From the NCBI GenBank assembly GCA_052400685.1, contig JBQTGJ010000009.1: a stretch of DNA of 64,000 nt; one strand, given 5' to 3'. Position 1 is the first letter of the stretch, and each line of letters begins with the position of its first letter. Origin of the DNA: CAZHHH01 sp052400685 (GTDB lineage: Bacteria > Bacteroidota > Bacteroidia > Bacteroidales > Marinilabiliaceae). Below are positions 25,965 to 34,249 of the stretch, one piece after another. The notes beneath the pieces were generated by a model. It searched no databases. It had not been told where the DNA came from and was given only the letters and a program-made list of their open reading frames with translations. A program made the translations under genes and the position numbers.

Positions 25965-26732
25965 ATGTCAATAGAAATCAAAGATATCATCAAACCGGAG
26001 AATCTGGTTTATAAAAAGAGCAGCCTGATTACCGATACGCCCATGCACTATTGCCCCGGCTGTAGCCATGGGGTGGCCAACAAATTGGTAGCCGAAGTGA
26101 TCGAAGAAATGGGCATTCAATCAGATGTAATAGGAATAACACCGGTGGGTTGTGCAGTGTTACTCTATAATTATATCGATATTGATTGGCAGGAAGCTGC
26201 TCACGGACGTGCTCCGGCGCTGGCAACCGCCATAAAAAGACTGCGTCCCGACAAATTTGTCTTCACCTACCAGGGTGATGGCGACCTCGCCGCCATTGGA
26301 ACGGCCGAGACCATTCATTCCTGTAATCGTGGCGAAAATATCGTCATCATTTTTATCAATAATGGTATTTACGGTATGACAGGAGGACAGATGGCTCCTA
26401 CCACATTAGAAGGCATGCCGACAGCCACCTGCCCATTTGGTCGCGATCCGGAACGTGATGGCAATCCACTCAAAATGACCGAAATTGTGGCAACCCTCCC
26501 CGGCACCTGCTATGTGACCCGCCAGGCCGTTCACACAGCGGCTGCGGTTCGTAAAACAAAAAAAGCAATCATTAAAGCTTTTGAAAATCAAAAACAAAAT
26601 AAAGGAACTTCATTTATCGAAATCGTTTCAACCTGTAACTCAGGGTGGAAAATGACGCCGGTAAAAGCCAACAAATGGATGGAAGAAAATATGTTTCCTT
26701 TCTATCCTTTAGGCGATCTGAAAGATGAATAG
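25965..26732 (+). CDS. 2-oxoacid:ferredoxin oxidoreductase, beta (TPP-binding) subunit
   Basis: Thiamine-diphosphate binding is shown by the GDGDLAAIG motif followed by the conserved INNGIYGMTGGQMAPTT. The early CPGCSHG is typical of the beta subunit. The start is ATG 25965, preceded by GGAGG, rather than the in-frame TTG at 25950, which would overlap the alpha gene. The complex acts in the cytoplasm and uses low-potential ferredoxin. The gamma-subunit gene is separated by an unusual 348-base gap that holds a MITE-like element and a leader-like repeat. Confidence 0.88.
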   Translation: MSIEIKDIIKPENLVYKKSSLITDTPMHYCPGCSHGVANKLVAEVIEEMGIQSDVIGITPVGCAVLLYNYIDIDWQEAAHGRAPALATAIKRLRPDKFVFTYQGDGDLAAIGTAETIHSCNRGENIVIIFINNGIYGMTGGQMAPTTLEGMPTATCPFGRDPERDGNPLKMTEIVATLPGTCYVTRQAVHTAAAVRKTKKAIIKAFENQKQNKGTSFIEIVSTCNSGWKMTPVKANKWMEENMFPFYPLGDLKDE

Positions 26733-26826
26733 GTTCCTTTGTTACTTTGAAACGGTGATAAAACGAGCCATTAATTAGCGCCAGTCCTTAAAGTTGTGAG
26801 TTTGGCTTTAAAGACGCAATCTAATT

Positions 26827-26968
26827 AGTGCTTGCCAAAAAACTCTGGTGTCAGATAAGAAAGTTCCATTTTTGAAGCTTTCGAAGCTTAAAAAGGTAAG
26901 TTTACGGCGGCAAATGATCATTTTAAAAACAAGCGTACGAAAAAAAATGGTGTTTTCTGGCTGACACT
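26827..26968 (+). repeat. MITE-like element, copy E, between beta and gamma subunit genes
   Basis: The element is 142 bp, the same length as copy B. The ends AGTGCTTGCCAAAAAAC and GTTTTCTGGCTGACACT are inverted repeats, and the core contains GGTAAGTTTACGGC, AAATGATCATTTTAAAAACA and AGCGTA like other copies. Its flanks are AATT and AAAT. It splits the oxidoreductase operon without touching a coding region. Confidence 0.65.
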
Positions 26969-27045
26969 AAATAGTTAAATTTAAACAGGAGCCCGGCCTC
27001 CCGATAAAACCGACACCCGTAATTTGGATTTATCAGGACTATAAT

Positions 27046-27083
27046 GGCGAGTTCCATGTGAACCGATTAAAAACAGACACATG
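27046..27083 (+). repeat. Leader-like repeat, partial copy ending at the gamma-subunit start codon
   Basis: GGCGAGTTCCATGTG (27046-27060), then ACACATGA after a spacer, matches the distal half of the repeats at 6189-6285 and 55808-55989. The final ATG (27081) is the start codon of the gamma-subunit gene, just as the GH2 gene begins at the end of its repeat. Confidence 0.55.
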
Positions 27084-27632
27084 AATGAAGAAATAATTAT
27101 AGCAGGTTTTGGCGGTCAAGGCGTATTATCAATGGGAAAAATTTTGGCCTATTCAGGTGTTATGCAAAATATGGAAGTATCATGGATGCCTTCATATGGC
27201 CCCGAAATGCGAGGCGGAACAGCCAATGTTACCGTCATACTAAGCGATAGCCGCATCAGCTCTCCAATTTTAAAAAAATACGATACTGCAATCATTCTTA
27301 ACCAACAATCCATGGAAAAGTTTGAAGAAAGTGTTAAACCGGGCGGCTTATTACTTTATGATGGCAACGGTATTACCCGGCATCCGCAACGTAAAGACAT
27401 CAACATTTACCGCATTGATGCCACCGAAGAAGCATCTAAAATGAATAATTCAAAAACATTCAACATGATTGTATTGGGTGCCTATCTTAAAATTAAACCC
27501 GTGGTTAGCATGGATAATGTAATGTCCGGATTAAAAAAATCACTTCCCGAACGGCATCACAAACTATTGCCTCTTAACAAAGAAGCCATTACCAGGGGAA
27601 CTGAAATTGTAAAATCCATTCAAACAGTATAA
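27081..27632 (+). CDS. 2-oxoacid:ferredoxin oxidoreductase, gamma subunit
   Basis: The 183-residue protein matches the gamma subunit (IIIAGFGGQGVLSMGKILA, then MPSYGPEMRGGTANVTVILS), which binds CoA in the complex. Length is usual. The start is clear from the conserved first residues. It completes the four-gene delta-alpha-beta-gamma set, although the gap before it could carry an extra promoter or regulatory leader. A bidirectional terminator follows directly. Confidence 0.88.
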   Translation: MNEEIIIAGFGGQGVLSMGKILAYSGVMQNMEVSWMPSYGPEMRGGTANVTVILSDSRISSPILKKYDTAIILNQQSMEKFEESVKPGGLLLYDGNGITRHPQRKDINIYRIDATEEASKMNNSKTFNMIVLGAYLKIKPVVSMDNVMSGLKKSLPERHHKLLPLNKEAITRGTEIVKSIQTV

Positions 27633-27651
27633 AGAACTGTCGTAATACTAG

Positions 27652-27690
27652 AAAAAAGGCAATCAGAATTTATTTTTGATTGCCTTTTTT
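27652..27690. terminator. Bidirectional intrinsic terminator
   Basis: AAAAAAGGCAATCA and TGATTGCCTTTTTT form a strong stem with an AT loop. T runs on both strands serve the gamma-subunit gene (+) and the converging zinc-ribbon gene (-), whose stop codon lies inside the hairpin. Confidence 0.85.
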
Positions 27691-27873
27691 ACTTTCATTC
27701 GCTTTCATTTTTGACAGATAAAGCTGATGGTGATAACTACCCTCGCGCATGAGCTTCCCCCCACAGTTAGGACACAACTCATTGACACAGGGTTTCCCTT
27801 TTTGGTGAGGGATAATTAAATCACATTTCACACACAAGCAGTTTCCAGCTTCTTTGCAATGGTCAAGATTCAT
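27670..27873 (-). CDS. Small Cys-rich zinc-ribbon protein
   Basis: The 67-residue protein has paired cysteines (CLCVKCD early, then CVNELCPNCGG), the spacing expected for a zinc ribbon or rubredoxin-like knuckle, and a basic tail. The function is unknown to me. It begins two bases after the DUF134 stop codon in a three-gene set with a peroxiredoxin, so a redox- or metal-linked role is plausible. It is short but well supported by operon position and Cys pattern. Confidence 0.7.
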   Translation of the reverse strand: MNLDHCKEAGNCLCVKCDLIIPHQKGKPCVNELCPNCGGKLMREGSYHHQLYLSKMKANESKKGNQK

Positions 27874-27875
27874 AG

Positions 27876-28280
27876 TTACTCATTTTGGTCGAGCCGTTTC
27901 AAAGCCGGCGAACTACAGTAAAAACAATATTTGACGGCCTTCTCGCCCATATTTAACCGAAAACAATCTTCGCACCGGTACCAAAAATCGGTGGCATGAA
28001 AATTTCCGCCATCAATAAAAATGGCTTTCCCTTCTACCAAAGCTTTCGCAATGCTCACCCGGGCCTTCCGGTACACTCTCGTAAAAGTAGGCCTTGAAAC
28101 CGACATTTCTTTAGCCGCATCTTCCTGTTTCATATTTTCATAATCCATCAACCGTAAAGCTTCATACTCTTCATAAAGCAACACTACGGGCTCCAAATTA
28201 CCGACGGGCACCCCGAAAGGACGAAAGCCCTCCACAGTAGGAGGGCTTTGAATCAATCGTTTTCGCTTAGGACGAGCCAT
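27876..28280 (-). CDS. DUF134-family HTH/zinc-ribbon protein, second copy
   Basis: The 134-residue protein is a paralogue of the one at 18655-19104. Shared blocks are PPTVEGFRPFGVP, YEEYEALRLMDYENMKQEDAA, SVSRPTFTRVYRKARVSIAKA and FIDGG. It also carries a C-terminal Cys ribbon (CEDCFR..CFYCSS). The start codon overlaps the peroxiredoxin stop (TAATG), implying translational coupling. The two copies face each other and bracket the 2-oxoacid module. DNA binding is inferred from the HTH; what it senses is unknown. Confidence 0.82.
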   Translation of the reverse strand: MARPKRKRLIQSPPTVEGFRPFGVPVGNLEPVVLLYEEYEALRLMDYENMKQEDAAKEMSVSRPTFTRVYRKARVSIAKALVEGKAIFIDGGNFHATDFWYRCEDCFRLNMGEKAVKYCFYCSSPALKRLDQNE

Positions 28281-28990
28281 TATTTCTTAATGGCTTTATA
28301 AACTTTTTCTTCGGCCAATGGCTTGGTGCAGAAGAACCAATCGTAACATTTCATTTCTCCTTCTTTACCTTCCATACGTGTTTTTGCTGTGCCGCATGAA
28401 CCGGCCGTCGGAACAATGACATCATCACCTGGTCTCCAATCGGCAGGCGTAGCTATATTAAATGCATCAGCTGTCTGTAAGGCAATAACCACACGTTTCA
28501 ACTCGTCGAAATTACGGCCCATAGAAAGCGGATAATAAATAATCGTTCTGATTTTTCCAACCGGATCAATAACAAATACAGCACGAACAGCCTTGGTTGA
28601 ACTCTCTCCGGGCATAATCATACCATATTTCTTGGCCACGTTCATGGTAATATCCTCAATTAATGGGAAAGTCACCTCCACATTTTTCATCCCCTTATAC
28701 TCAATCTTTTCATTAATAGTACGCAACCAGGCAATATGGCTGTAAAGCCCATCGACCGACAAACCAACCAGCTCCGTATTTAACGCCTTGAATTCATCCT
28801 GCATACTGGCAAAAGTCATAAATTCAGAGGTGCAAACCGGCGTAAAATCAGCAGGGTGACTAAAAAGAATAACCCATTTTCCTTTATAATCGGACGGAAA
28901 ATTAATAGTTCCCTGAGTTGTCTCTGCTGTAAATGCAGGCGCATCATCATTAATGCGAGGCATTGCATAAATTTCTTGTTGTTCTTCCAT
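28280..28990 (-). CDS. Peroxiredoxin, AhpC/TSA type (Prx6-like)
   Basis: The peroxidatic Cys53 lies in the canonical SHPADFTPVCTSEF motif. The length (236) and C-terminal extension with further cysteines (SCGTAKTRMEG.. MKCYDWFFC) fit the long archaeal-type Prx6 group. It reduces peroxides in the cytoplasm and helps protect iron-sulfur enzymes such as those encoded nearby. It is the first gene of the operon Prx, DUF134, zinc ribbon. The conserved active-site Pro/Thr are present. Confidence 0.9.
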   Translation of the reverse strand: MEEQQEIYAMPRINDDAPAFTAETTQGTINFPSDYKGKWVILFSHPADFTPVCTSEFMTFASMQDEFKALNTELVGLSVDGLYSHIAWLRTINEKIEYKGMKNVEVTFPLIEDITMNVAKKYGMIMPGESSTKAVRAVFVIDPVGKIRTIIYYPLSMGRNFDELKRVVIALQTADAFNIATPADWRPGDDVIVPTAGSCGTAKTRMEGKEGEMKCYDWFFCTKPLAEEKVYKAIKK

Positions 28991-29171
28991 GGCAATAAAA
29001 TTTAAAACGCGGTTTATTGAAATATGAAATAACTAAAGCTTGTAAACTCCCGACTTAATTACGAACAAAGCCAAAAATTCACAACTCAGCTAATACAAAA
29101 TTGAATCAATACATTGCAAGTGTGCAGCATGAAATATAATGAAAACAAAAAAGATAAACAATTTAAACGCC

Positions 29172-31829
29172 TTAAAACTTAAGCGTATATCTAACAAAAG
29201 GAATCGGAATTGGCAAAATACTAAGCTGCTTTAAATTTCGTTGCGACGTGACCTCATCGCCATCATCATTTGAAAAATAAAGCATAAAAGGATTCTGACG
29301 CCCATAAGCATTAACCACCCCTACATCCCATATACGCGTAGATCTGCTTCGTTTCTTAGTAAAACTAACACCCAAATCCAAACGATGAAAATCAGGCATC
29401 CGGTAATCATTATATTTACCAAAATCTTCAGCAAATTGAAGCTCCGACGGGGTATTTTGATACGGAAGATTCGGCGTATAATACTTCTCGTTGGGCAGCG
29501 TAACAGGCATTCCACTGCCATATTGCCAAAGACCATAAGCCCTAATATTGTCCCTGATATTATAGGAAACATTTATTTTAAAATCATGACGTCGGTCAAA
29601 TCGGGTTGGAAATGCTTCGCCATCATTCAAATCGGGAAAAGTATTAGTGGTTTTGGCAATGGTATATGAGGTCCATCCCTGCCAGCGACCTTTAAGTTTT
29701 TGAAGATAAAGCTCAGCACCAAAAGACAAACCGTCTCCCAGGGTAAGCTTATCCTCCCATTCAGTGCTATAATCAAAAAAACTTGTACTCTCCTTATAAT
29801 GGAGCAGATTCTTCTGTCTTTTCACATAACCATCCAACGATAACGAATAGACTCTTTTCTCCCCGGGGTTATAATCAATGCCTGAAGAAATCTGCTGTGA
29901 AGTCATTGGCGGCAAACGATCGGTTACCGGCAACCACAAATCGGTTGGCAGGGCAATGCTTGAAGAACTGACAATGTGCATATACTGGGACATTTCAGTA
30001 TACGATGAACGGAAAGTCCATCTCTTCACCGGGCTATAGGCAACGGCAAGTCGCGGCTCCAAAGTTCGGTAAACCTCATCTCCACTTCTGAATAAAGCAC
30101 CACTAACGCCCATGTTGATACGAACCTGCTTCCCGATTGTAAAATCGTCTTCCAAGTAAAAATTCCACTCCCCGCCATATAAGTATAAATCACCTATCGT
30201 GGCATCTGTAGGCGACTCCGAGTCAATATCACGCTTTACAATATCAATTCCGGGATTAAAGATGTGACGGATATAGCCCGCCCCAAATTTAATAAAATGA
30301 GCCCGGGCCGGGTAGTAATCAAAATCGATTTTTGCACTATAATCCTTTACCCCACTTAAGTATCGCTGTTCATAACTTTCCCAGGTATCATTCACTTTAT
30401 TGCTGCTTTCGAGCCCAATAAAAAAGACATAATCTGAATAGGTAACCGTTAAATTGCTAAACAATTTATTGGTCCAAACAGAATTCCAGCGCAAAGCGCC
30501 CACCAGATTTCCCCATCCAATATTGCTATTATCTTCTACCGAACTGCGAATAGACTTGTCAGAAGAATCTAAATATTCAACCTCGCGCGAGTTATAAGTC
30601 GTATAATATTTGTCACGGCCATAATAGAAACTGAAGTACAGCTTATTTCTCAGACTAAAATCGTAGTTATATTTGGCATTTACATCATAAAAAAAATAGT
30701 TTGACGTTTCATCCTGATTACGTTGAATCCACCAGGCAAACAAATCAAGATAAGTACGCCGGAACGAAAGTGCAAAAGCCGATTTTCCTTTTTTTATGGG
30801 GCCATCTAAAGCCAAACTCGATGAAAGAAGCCCCACATTTAGAGTCGACCGAATTTTTTCCTTATTTCCATCAATCATTTTTATATCAATGACCGACGAC
30901 AACCGGCCACTGTATCGTGCCGGGAAGCTCCCTTTATAAACAGTTACATGTTTTATGATATCGGTGTTAAAAACCGAATAAAACCCCAAAAGATGGCCAA
31001 CATTATACACAGGCACATCGTCCAGCAAAATCAAATTTTGATCGGGTCCTCCCCCTCTTACATAAAGGCCGCTAAAACCTTCACTTCCGCCCTGAATTCC
31101 GGGCAGCATCTGAATACTCTTAACCAAATCGGTTTCTCCAAATAAAACCGGGGTCTGTCTGATATTCTCCATCGGGAGTACATATCCCCCATAGGCACGG
31201 GCTGTCAAATCCTGAGAAGATTCCATTCCGTATACCAGCACTTCCTGTAACTGAAGATTTGGTGCCAAATCAATAAATATGACAGTATCGCGCTGTAAAT
31301 TAAACTTTCGACGTCCTGGTTTGTAACCAACGTACGACACATTAAGATCAACAGCACCATTGGGAAGTGTAATACTAAAAAAACCATAATTATTGCTGAT
31401 GACCCCCTTTCCAATGTTATAATCAAAAAGATTGGCAGCCGGCAACGACTCCCCCAATAAACTGTCGCGTACAAATCCACTTATAGTGAAATTGCGGGAT
31501 CTGTCTTGTAATGGTTGTAAAATGATACGATTTTCCCGCAGAAGAAAAGAGAAAGGACAATCGTTGAAAATTTCTTCCAGATATTTCAAAAGGGTTTGGG
31601 GTTCAGCCGAAAGCGTTATATTGGGTCTTTCACACAATCGGGAGCTGTAGCTAATGACCCACCCGGAGGCCTGTTCCAACCGCTCAATAAGTTCAACAGA
31701 CGATCCTGTTCGATGCTCGATGCGAACAATAGGGGTAGTATCCTGAGCATATAACGAAAACGAGGCTGATCCCCAAAGGAAGGCAGCCCCGCACCATATC
31801 ATATATTTATATAAAACTTGCGGGATCAT
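29172..31829 (-). CDS. TonB-dependent outer-membrane receptor with STN signalling domain
   Basis: After a signal peptide (ending near LYAQ) lies an STN domain (about 35-105), which passes a signal to the anti-sigma factor. A carboxypeptidase-regulatory-like beta-sandwich (113-200), the plug (about 215-310, with VRGGGPDQNLILLDDVPVYN) and a 22-strand barrel follow; the chain ends in Phe as outer-membrane proteins do. No SusD-like partner is adjacent, so the substrate could be a siderophore, metal or peptide. The FecR-like and ECF sigma genes upstream on the same strand form a cell-surface signalling system with it. Confidence 0.9.
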   Translation of the reverse strand: MIPQVLYKYMIWCGAAFLWGSASFSLYAQDTTPIVRIEHRTGSSVELIERLEQASGWVISYSSRLCERPNITLSAEPQTLLKYLEEIFNDCPFSFLLRENRIILQPLQDRSRNFTISGFVRDSLLGESLPAANLFDYNIGKGVISNNYGFFSITLPNGAVDLNVSYVGYKPGRRKFNLQRDTVIFIDLAPNLQLQEVLVYGMESSQDLTARAYGGYVLPMENIRQTPVLFGETDLVKSIQMLPGIQGGSEGFSGLYVRGGGPDQNLILLDDVPVYNVGHLLGFYSVFNTDIIKHVTVYKGSFPARYSGRLSSVIDIKMIDGNKEKIRSTLNVGLLSSSLALDGPIKKGKSAFALSFRRTYLDLFAWWIQRNQDETSNYFFYDVNAKYNYDFSLRNKLYFSFYYGRDKYYTTYNSREVEYLDSSDKSIRSSVEDNSNIGWGNLVGALRWNSVWTNKLFSNLTVTYSDYVFFIGLESSNKVNDTWESYEQRYLSGVKDYSAKIDFDYYPARAHFIKFGAGYIRHIFNPGIDIVKRDIDSESPTDATIGDLYLYGGEWNFYLEDDFTIGKQVRINMGVSGALFRSGDEVYRTLEPRLAVAYSPVKRWTFRSSYTEMSQYMHIVSSSSIALPTDLWLPVTDRLPPMTSQQISSGIDYNPGEKRVYSLSLDGYVKRQKNLLHYKESTSFFDYSTEWEDKLTLGDGLSFGAELYLQKLKGRWQGWTSYTIAKTTNTFPDLNDGEAFPTRFDRRHDFKINVSYNIRDNIRAYGLWQYGSGMPVTLPNEKYYTPNLPYQNTPSELQFAEDFGKYNDYRMPDFHRLDLGVSFTKKRSRSTRIWDVGVVNAYGRQNPFMLYFSNDDGDEVTSQRNLKQLSILPIPIPFVRYTLKF

Positions 31830-31852
31830 CTATTAAAGATTACCCCACGAAA

Positions 31853-32809
31853 TTACTCAGATATCACTAAAGTACCATGATCAAGAAGAAACTTTTTTTG
31901 AAAATGAACCGATAACTCATCCAAAATTTCAGCCAAATTTTGCCCATCAAAACGCGTGGTTACCAAAACATTACTTTCTGTATCGATTTCCACCTTTTTT
32001 ATTTCAGCAAAATGATGATTTAAGGCTGATGATATTTCTTTTAAAGTGGCATTATTAAACTCTAACATCCCGGTCTTCCACGACAAAAAATTGTTATTGG
32101 TAATAAGTCCCTTACCAACCACTTCGCGACTGGCCAAAGCCCACTCCCCTTTATTGACCAATATCTCGTTCTCTCGATTCTTAATCAAAACCGTACCATG
32201 CGTAACATTAAGTTCAACAACCCCATCGGCTCTCGTGGCATCAAGATTAAAAGCTGTACCAACCACCCTGACATCTACATCGCCTGCTTTAATCTTAAAC
32301 GGACGCCTTTTATCCGGAGTAACTTCAAAAAAGCCTTCACCTTCAAGGGCTACTCGTCTTTGTTCATCACTAAAAACAGAAGGATATTTTAAGGACGAAT
32401 TACGATTAAGGAAAACAACGCTGGCATCCGGCAATACTAAAGAATCAGAGAGAGCTCCTGTTTCAAATACGACCCAACGGCCATACCCCGGCACATTCCA
32501 ATAAACCCATAGCCCAGCGGATACAGACAAAACTACGGCAAGAACAGCCGCGATACGGGTAAAATAATGCCAAAGCGAAACAGTTGGCGTTTCAAAGCCA
32601 ATACGGCGGCGGATAACTTCCCAGTCGTGATTAATATTATAATTGGGTCGTGCTGATTGCTCCCAAACAAAACGAGTTTGTTCAAAAAAGTCTCTGAAAT
32701 GGCTGTCCGAAACGAGAAGTGACTTAACCTGCCCGACTTCAGCCTCATCTGCTTCTCCGCACAAATAGCGGACAATCAGCGTTTCATTATATGGTTGCTC
32801 TGCTTTCAT
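31853..32809 (-). CDS. FecR-family anti-sigma factor
   Basis: The 318-residue protein has a cytoplasmic N-terminal region (LIVRYLCGEADEAE..), one membrane helix at about 84-105 (FTRIAAVLAVVLSVSAGLW) and a periplasmic FecR domain (about 110-210, ALSDSLVLPDASVVFLN). A C-terminal DUF4974/STN-contacting region (about 245-318) follows. It should hold the upstream ECF sigma factor inactive until the receptor's STN domain signals. The stop codon is 23 bases before the receptor gene's start. Confidence 0.9.
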   Translation of the reverse strand: MKAEQPYNETLIVRYLCGEADEAEVGQVKSLLVSDSHFRDFFEQTRFVWEQSARPNYNINHDWEVIRRRIGFETPTVSLWHYFTRIAAVLAVVLSVSAGLWVYWNVPGYGRWVVFETGALSDSLVLPDASVVFLNRNSSLKYPSVFSDEQRRVALEGEGFFEVTPDKRRPFKIKAGDVDVRVVGTAFNLDATRADGVVELNVTHGTVLIKNRENEILVNKGEWALASREVVGKGLITNNNFLSWKTGMLEFNNATLKEISSALNHHFAEIKKVEIDTESNVLVTTRFDGQNLAEILDELSVHFQKKFLLDHGTLVISE

Positions 32810-32849
32810 TTTTTTTAATCAATAAATACTTCGTACTACCAATTGGCTA

Positions 32850-33029
32850 TTAATGAAACTGCATAACACCAAAAAAACTAGGGGCCGGCTCTATCTCTTC
32901 CTTTTGATCAAGTGACTGCTGCAATTCTTCATCCTGCGCTGTTTCAACCATTGTTGTGATTGCAGTTTCAGATTCAACACCGGGCTCTGTCCCGAACATT
33001 TCGGCAATTAGTTGAAGTAAAAATTCCAT
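32850..33029 (-). CDS. Possible small acidic protein between sigma and anti-sigma genes
   Basis: An ATG at 33029 opens a 59-residue frame (MEFLLQLIAEMFGTEP, then an acidic Gln/Glu-rich middle and SFFGVMQFH) ending with TAA at 32850-32852. It fills most of the gap between the sigma and FecR genes and has sensible amino-acid use: a hydrophobic amphipathic start and an acidic linker. I do not recognise the family. It could be a small modulator of the sigma/anti-sigma pair or spurious. No strong Shine-Dalgarno is seen, but that is usual in this phylum. Confidence 0.45.
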   Translation of the reverse strand: MEFLLQLIAEMFGTEPGVESETAITTMVETAQDEELQQSLDQKEEIEPAPSFFGVMQFH

Positions 33030-33137
33030 AGTACTAATTTTTCCAATATAAAACTTCTTCTCTTAAATCTGAATATATGACAATTCAAAAGATTAATGCA
33101 CGTATTGATTCTAAGAAATGTTTTTCTTATTTGGATA

Positions 33138-33737
33138 CTAAAAAAATAAAAAAAGGCAGAGTAGTGATAGTAAAGGAGGCAAAAGATCGCGTTGTCGAAG
33201 TTCAACCCTCAACCGCTTAAGCGCATTGCTTATTTGCGTCTCCACCGTCCGTTTGGATAGACTGAGCGCGTCGGCTATTTCCTGATTGGTTTGTCCTTTA
33301 AAACGACTTAATTTAAAAATACGTTGACACTGTACCGGCAAATCCTCAATCACCTCGTTAATGGCTGTTTCCAGTTCTTCATATTCCAACGATTGAACAG
33401 GCAATTCGCTCTCGTTGCTTTGTAAAAATATTTGTTGATGATGCTCGCGCTTCATCTTATCACGTTTGATATAATTTAAACAACGATTGCGTACCATCTG
33501 ATGCATCATGGCATTTAAACTGGTATGAATGGTTATTTCTGCCTTTTTATCATAAAGCATCACAAACACATCCTGAACAATACTCCTCGATAAATCAGAG
33601 TCGCTAAGCAATCGGTTGGCAAAAACGACCAGACGATGATAATATTTGTCAAACAGATATCGGAATGCGACCTCCTCTCCTCGTTTCAGTCCAGCTGCGA
33701 GTGTTATATCATCGGGTATCAATGGCGTATTGCTCAT
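33138..33737 (-). CDS. ECF RNA polymerase sigma factor (FecI-like)
   Basis: The 199-residue protein has sigma region 2 (FRYLFDKYYHRLVVFANRLL and QDVFVMLYDK) and region 4 (DLPVQCQRIFKLSRFKGQTNQEIADALSLSKRTVETQISNALKRLR). The hydrophobic Leu-rich C-terminus after the HTH is unusual and may be a short regulatory tail. It should direct RNA polymerase to its own operon and the receptor gene when released by the FecR protein. It is the first gene of the locus. Confidence 0.9.
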   Translation of the reverse strand: MSNTPLIPDDITLAAGLKRGEEVAFRYLFDKYYHRLVVFANRLLSDSDLSRSIVQDVFVMLYDKKAEITIHTSLNAMMHQMVRNRCLNYIKRDKMKREHHQQIFLQSNESELPVQSLEYEELETAINEVIEDLPVQCQRIFKLSRFKGQTNQEIADALSLSKRTVETQISNALKRLRVELRQRDLLPPLLSLLCLFLFF

Positions 33738-33986
33738 TTATTAATAAAATGCGAATCGATTGGTTTAAAAATACTTATTTCGGTCACAAAAATAATGGTT
33801 TTTTATGACTCATATCTTACGTTACCACTTATTACTCTTCCCAAGTAACGAAATATTATCTTTGAAATGGAATTAATGACGGTTGAAACGAAAAAAATAA
33901 TTAATGACATCTGTCTGAATAAAAAAATGTTACCAAACACCAGACGCCCGACGACACTCTTTTTTCTGCATTTTTAAATGGCACCG
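33738..33986. other. Intergenic region between the sigma gene and tRNA-Pro
   Basis: The two transcripts diverge from here. On the minus strand a TATTTTTG near 33785-33793 could be the -7 box of the sigma gene, but its -33 box is poor. No ORF is supported. Confidence 0.4.
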
Positions 33987-34016
33987 TTGCTTGAATTAAT
34001 ATTATCATTATCTTTG
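33987..34016 (+). promoter_or_regulatory. Bacteroidota-type promoter of tRNA-Pro
   Basis: TTG (33987-33989), a 19-base spacer and TATCTTTG (34009-34016) match the TTG-N19-TAnnTTTG consensus exactly. The tRNA begins 30 bases downstream. Confidence 0.8.
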
Positions 34017-34045
34017 CATCGTCGTTTTCGAACGATATCACAATT

Positions 34046-34120
34046 CGGGATGTAGCTCAGTCCGGTTAGAGTACTCGTCTGGGGGGCGAGGGGTCGGAAG
34101 TTCGAATCTTCTCATCCCGA
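34046..34120 (+). tRNA. tRNA-Pro, anticodon GGG
   Basis: The cloverleaf is complete. The acceptor stem CGGGATG pairs with CATCCCG, the D-arm has GCTC..GAGT, and the anticodon stem CTCGT/GCGAG holds the loop CTGGGGG (anticodon GGG). The T-arm is GGAAG-TTCGAAT-CTTCT, followed by discriminator A. The 3' CCA is not encoded. A strong terminator follows. Confidence 0.95.
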
Positions 34121-34140
34121 CAAAACGTGATTCAAAAAAA

Positions 34141-34186
34141 CACAAAAGCCTGTAAATCGTATGATTTACAGGCTTTTGTGTTTTTT
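34141..34186 (+). terminator. Intrinsic terminator after tRNA-Pro
   Basis: CACAAAAGCCTGTAAATC and GATTTACAGGCTTTTGTG form a perfect 18-bp stem with a GTAT loop, followed by six T. An A run upstream makes it potentially bidirectional. Confidence 0.92.
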
Positions 34187-34249
34187 GCGATTTAAATCAA
34201 ATTGATATATATCGTAAAAAATGAGAACTATTCCGCGACCTAAATTAAA

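Noticed and set aside
24577..27632. Calling the ferredoxin enzyme specifically pyruvate, 2-oxoglutarate or indolepyruvate oxidoreductase
   Set aside because: Subunit pattern and motifs fit the Vor/Kor group in general; sequence reading alone does not fix the substrate.
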